In this document: positions 13,777 through 14,451 of the stretch, one piece after another | How the letters are laid out: each line of letters begins with the position of its first letter | How positions within the stretch are numbered: position 1 is the first letter of the stretch | NCBI GenBank assembly: GCA_002314645.1 | Contig: DCGS01000072.1 | Coordinates: 1-14,451, forward strand | Direction of reading: 5' to 3' | Length of the DNA stretch: 14,451 bases | DNA from: Ruminococcaceae bacterium UBA1772 | GTDB taxonomy: Bacteria; Bacillota; Clostridia; Oscillospirales; Acutalibacteraceae | Program-made: the position numbers and the translations under genes | Notes under the pieces: generated by a model | Told to the model about the DNA's origin: nothing | Database searches by the model: none | What the model saw: the letters and a program-made list of their open reading frames with translations, nothing else

Positions 13777-14028
13777 ATGAAAACGGCTCGAAAGAAAATC
13801 ATTGCAATCATGTTAACAATCATCATGCTCTTCTCATTCAGTGCTTGTTCAGCTGAAGTTTTTGATGGATGCATTAACTTCTTTCTCCACGGATGGGATG
13901 GAGAATACGTTGAAAAAGAAAAGAGCGAACGCGAATTCGTAAGACAGCATAAGGTTCACGTTTCTTTTGATAGAGAAAGAAATGAATACGTTGACGACGG
14001 CTCACACCTTGCTAATACAGACGAATAA
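13777..14028 (+). CDS. Small lipoprotein of unknown function
   Basis: An 83-residue protein. A basic MKTARKK start is followed by a hydrophobic stretch (IIAIMLTIIMLFSFSA) and Cys24 in a relaxed lipobox (FSAC), so it is probably lipidated and membrane-anchored outside the cell. The mature part of about 60 residues is highly charged (EYVEKEKSEREFVRQHK, then DRERNEYVDDGS) and matches no family I know. I chose ATG 13777, with GGGGGAT about 8 nt upstream, over an in-frame TTG at 13762 that lies within that site. It begins 34 nt after the tRNA with no promoter or terminator evident between, so it may be read from the tRNA promoter. The MOSC gene follows by 22 nt. Confidence 0.8.
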   Translation: MKTARKKIIAIMLTIIMLFSFSACSAEVFDGCINFFLHGWDGEYVEKEKSEREFVRQHKVHVSFDRERNEYVDDGSHLANTDE

Positions 14029-14050
14029 TTAGTTGTTAAGAGGCGTAAAG

Positions 14051-14451
14051 ATGGCAAAGGTTTTAGCAGTATGCATTAGTGAACAGAAGGGAACAGTAAA
14101 ACACGAGGTTCCTGAAATAGAGCTTAAAATGGATCACGGAATAGTGGGCGACGCACACGCTGGTAACTGGCACAGGCAGGTTAGTCTTCTTGCCGATGAA
14201 AGTGTTGAGAAAATGCGTGAGAAGTTTCCAAATATTCCAATAGGTGCGTTTGCAGAGAATATTCTTACAAGTGGTATTTGTCTTTATGAACTTCCAATTG
14301 GAACAAAGCTCCAAATTGGAGAAACACTTCTTGAGGTAACACAAATAGGCAAGGAGTGTCATGCTGACTGTGCCATAAGAAAGCAAGTCGGAGACTGTGT
14401 AATGCCACGTGAAGGTATCTTCACAAAGGTTTTAAAAGAGGGCATTATAAA
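14051..14451 (+). CDS. MOSC-domain protein, 3' end outside window
   Basis: 133 codons are visible and the frame is still open at the last base. The start MAKVLAVCISEQKGTVK, then GIVGDAHAGNWHRQVSLLADES, GAFAENILTSG, LPIGTKLQIGE, VTQIGKECHADCAI and VGDCVMPREGIF are the ordered hallmarks of the stand-alone MOSC family. MOSC domains, first described in molybdenum cofactor sulfurases, are thought to carry sulfur on a conserved Cys, here within the ECHADC stretch. The substrate of these short versions is usually molybdenum-cofactor related but unproven. AGGCG about 5 nt before ATG 14051 is the ribosome binding site. Only the last few dozen residues should be missing. Confidence 0.92.
   Translation, partial: MAKVLAVCISEQKGTVKHEVPEIELKMDHGIVGDAHAGNWHRQVSLLADESVEKMREKFPNIPIGAFAENILTSGICLYELPIGTKLQIGETLLEVTQIGKECHADCAIRKQVGDCVMPREGIFTKVLKEGII

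Noticed and set aside
14063..14386. Antisense 107-codon ORF at the right end
   Set aside because: It is opposite the clear MOSC-domain reading frame, which has a ribosome binding site and family motifs.

Overview
The window looks like part of a Firmicutes (class Clostridia, probably Ruminococcaceae/Oscillospiraceae-like) chromosome. The basis is moderately AT-rich coding DNA, AGGAGG-type ribosome binding sites, several TTG starts, intrinsic terminators, and a Gram-positive surface protein with a signal peptide and C-terminal membrane anchor. The genus cannot be fixed from the sequence alone.

Layout. Positions 1-740 hold the end of a multi-pass membrane protein of unknown function. It converges with a YjjG-like HAD phosphatase (700-1398, minus). 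The gene-free stretch 1399-1782 is almost solid inverted repeats: a 22-bp perfect palindrome, then three 47-nt modules sharing a GGGGACGGTTCT head and a GGGACRGAC tail around a small hairpin. Two modules form the arms of a 210-bp inverted repeat. This resembles a non-autonomous REP/MITE-like element. From about 1783 a tightly spaced plus-strand run encodes DusB, DNA polymerase I, RimI, TsaD, dTDP-glucose 4,6-dehydratase and a metallo-beta-lactamase-fold protein that has lost several metal ligands. It ends at a strong terminator (8974-9020). The first four genes are housekeeping: tRNA dihydrouridylation, DNA replication/repair, ribosomal protein acetylation and tRNA t6A synthesis. The fifth belongs to dTDP-sugar (cell-surface polysaccharide) synthesis.

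Positions 9216-12728 encode one 1170-residue exported protein. It has a signal peptide, an alpha-helical N-terminal region, a XynE/arylesterase-like SGNH hydrolase domain with its active-site blocks intact, about 415 residues of Ile/Gly/Asp-rich repeats with a period near 44 residues, an acidic Pro/Thr linker and a membrane anchor. It has its own promoter region with two TTGTTCA-type repeats one helical turn apart, and a bidirectional terminator.

On the minus strand, 13606-12770 is an operon of three small unrecognised proteins, the last with two very hydrophobic C-terminal segments. Its likely promoter resembles the sigma-F/G consensus and shares its -10 bases with a divergent sigma-A-like promoter for tRNA-Arg(CCG) (13666-13742). 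After the tRNA come a small lipoprotein and a MOSC-domain protein that runs off the end.

Most novel candidates: the Ile/Gly repeat domain fused to an SGNH esterase, the 47-nt modular repeat element, the degenerate metallo-beta-lactamase protein, and the small-protein operon with its overlapping divergent promoters. I saw no CRISPR array, prophage, toxin-antitoxin pair or recognisable defence system.
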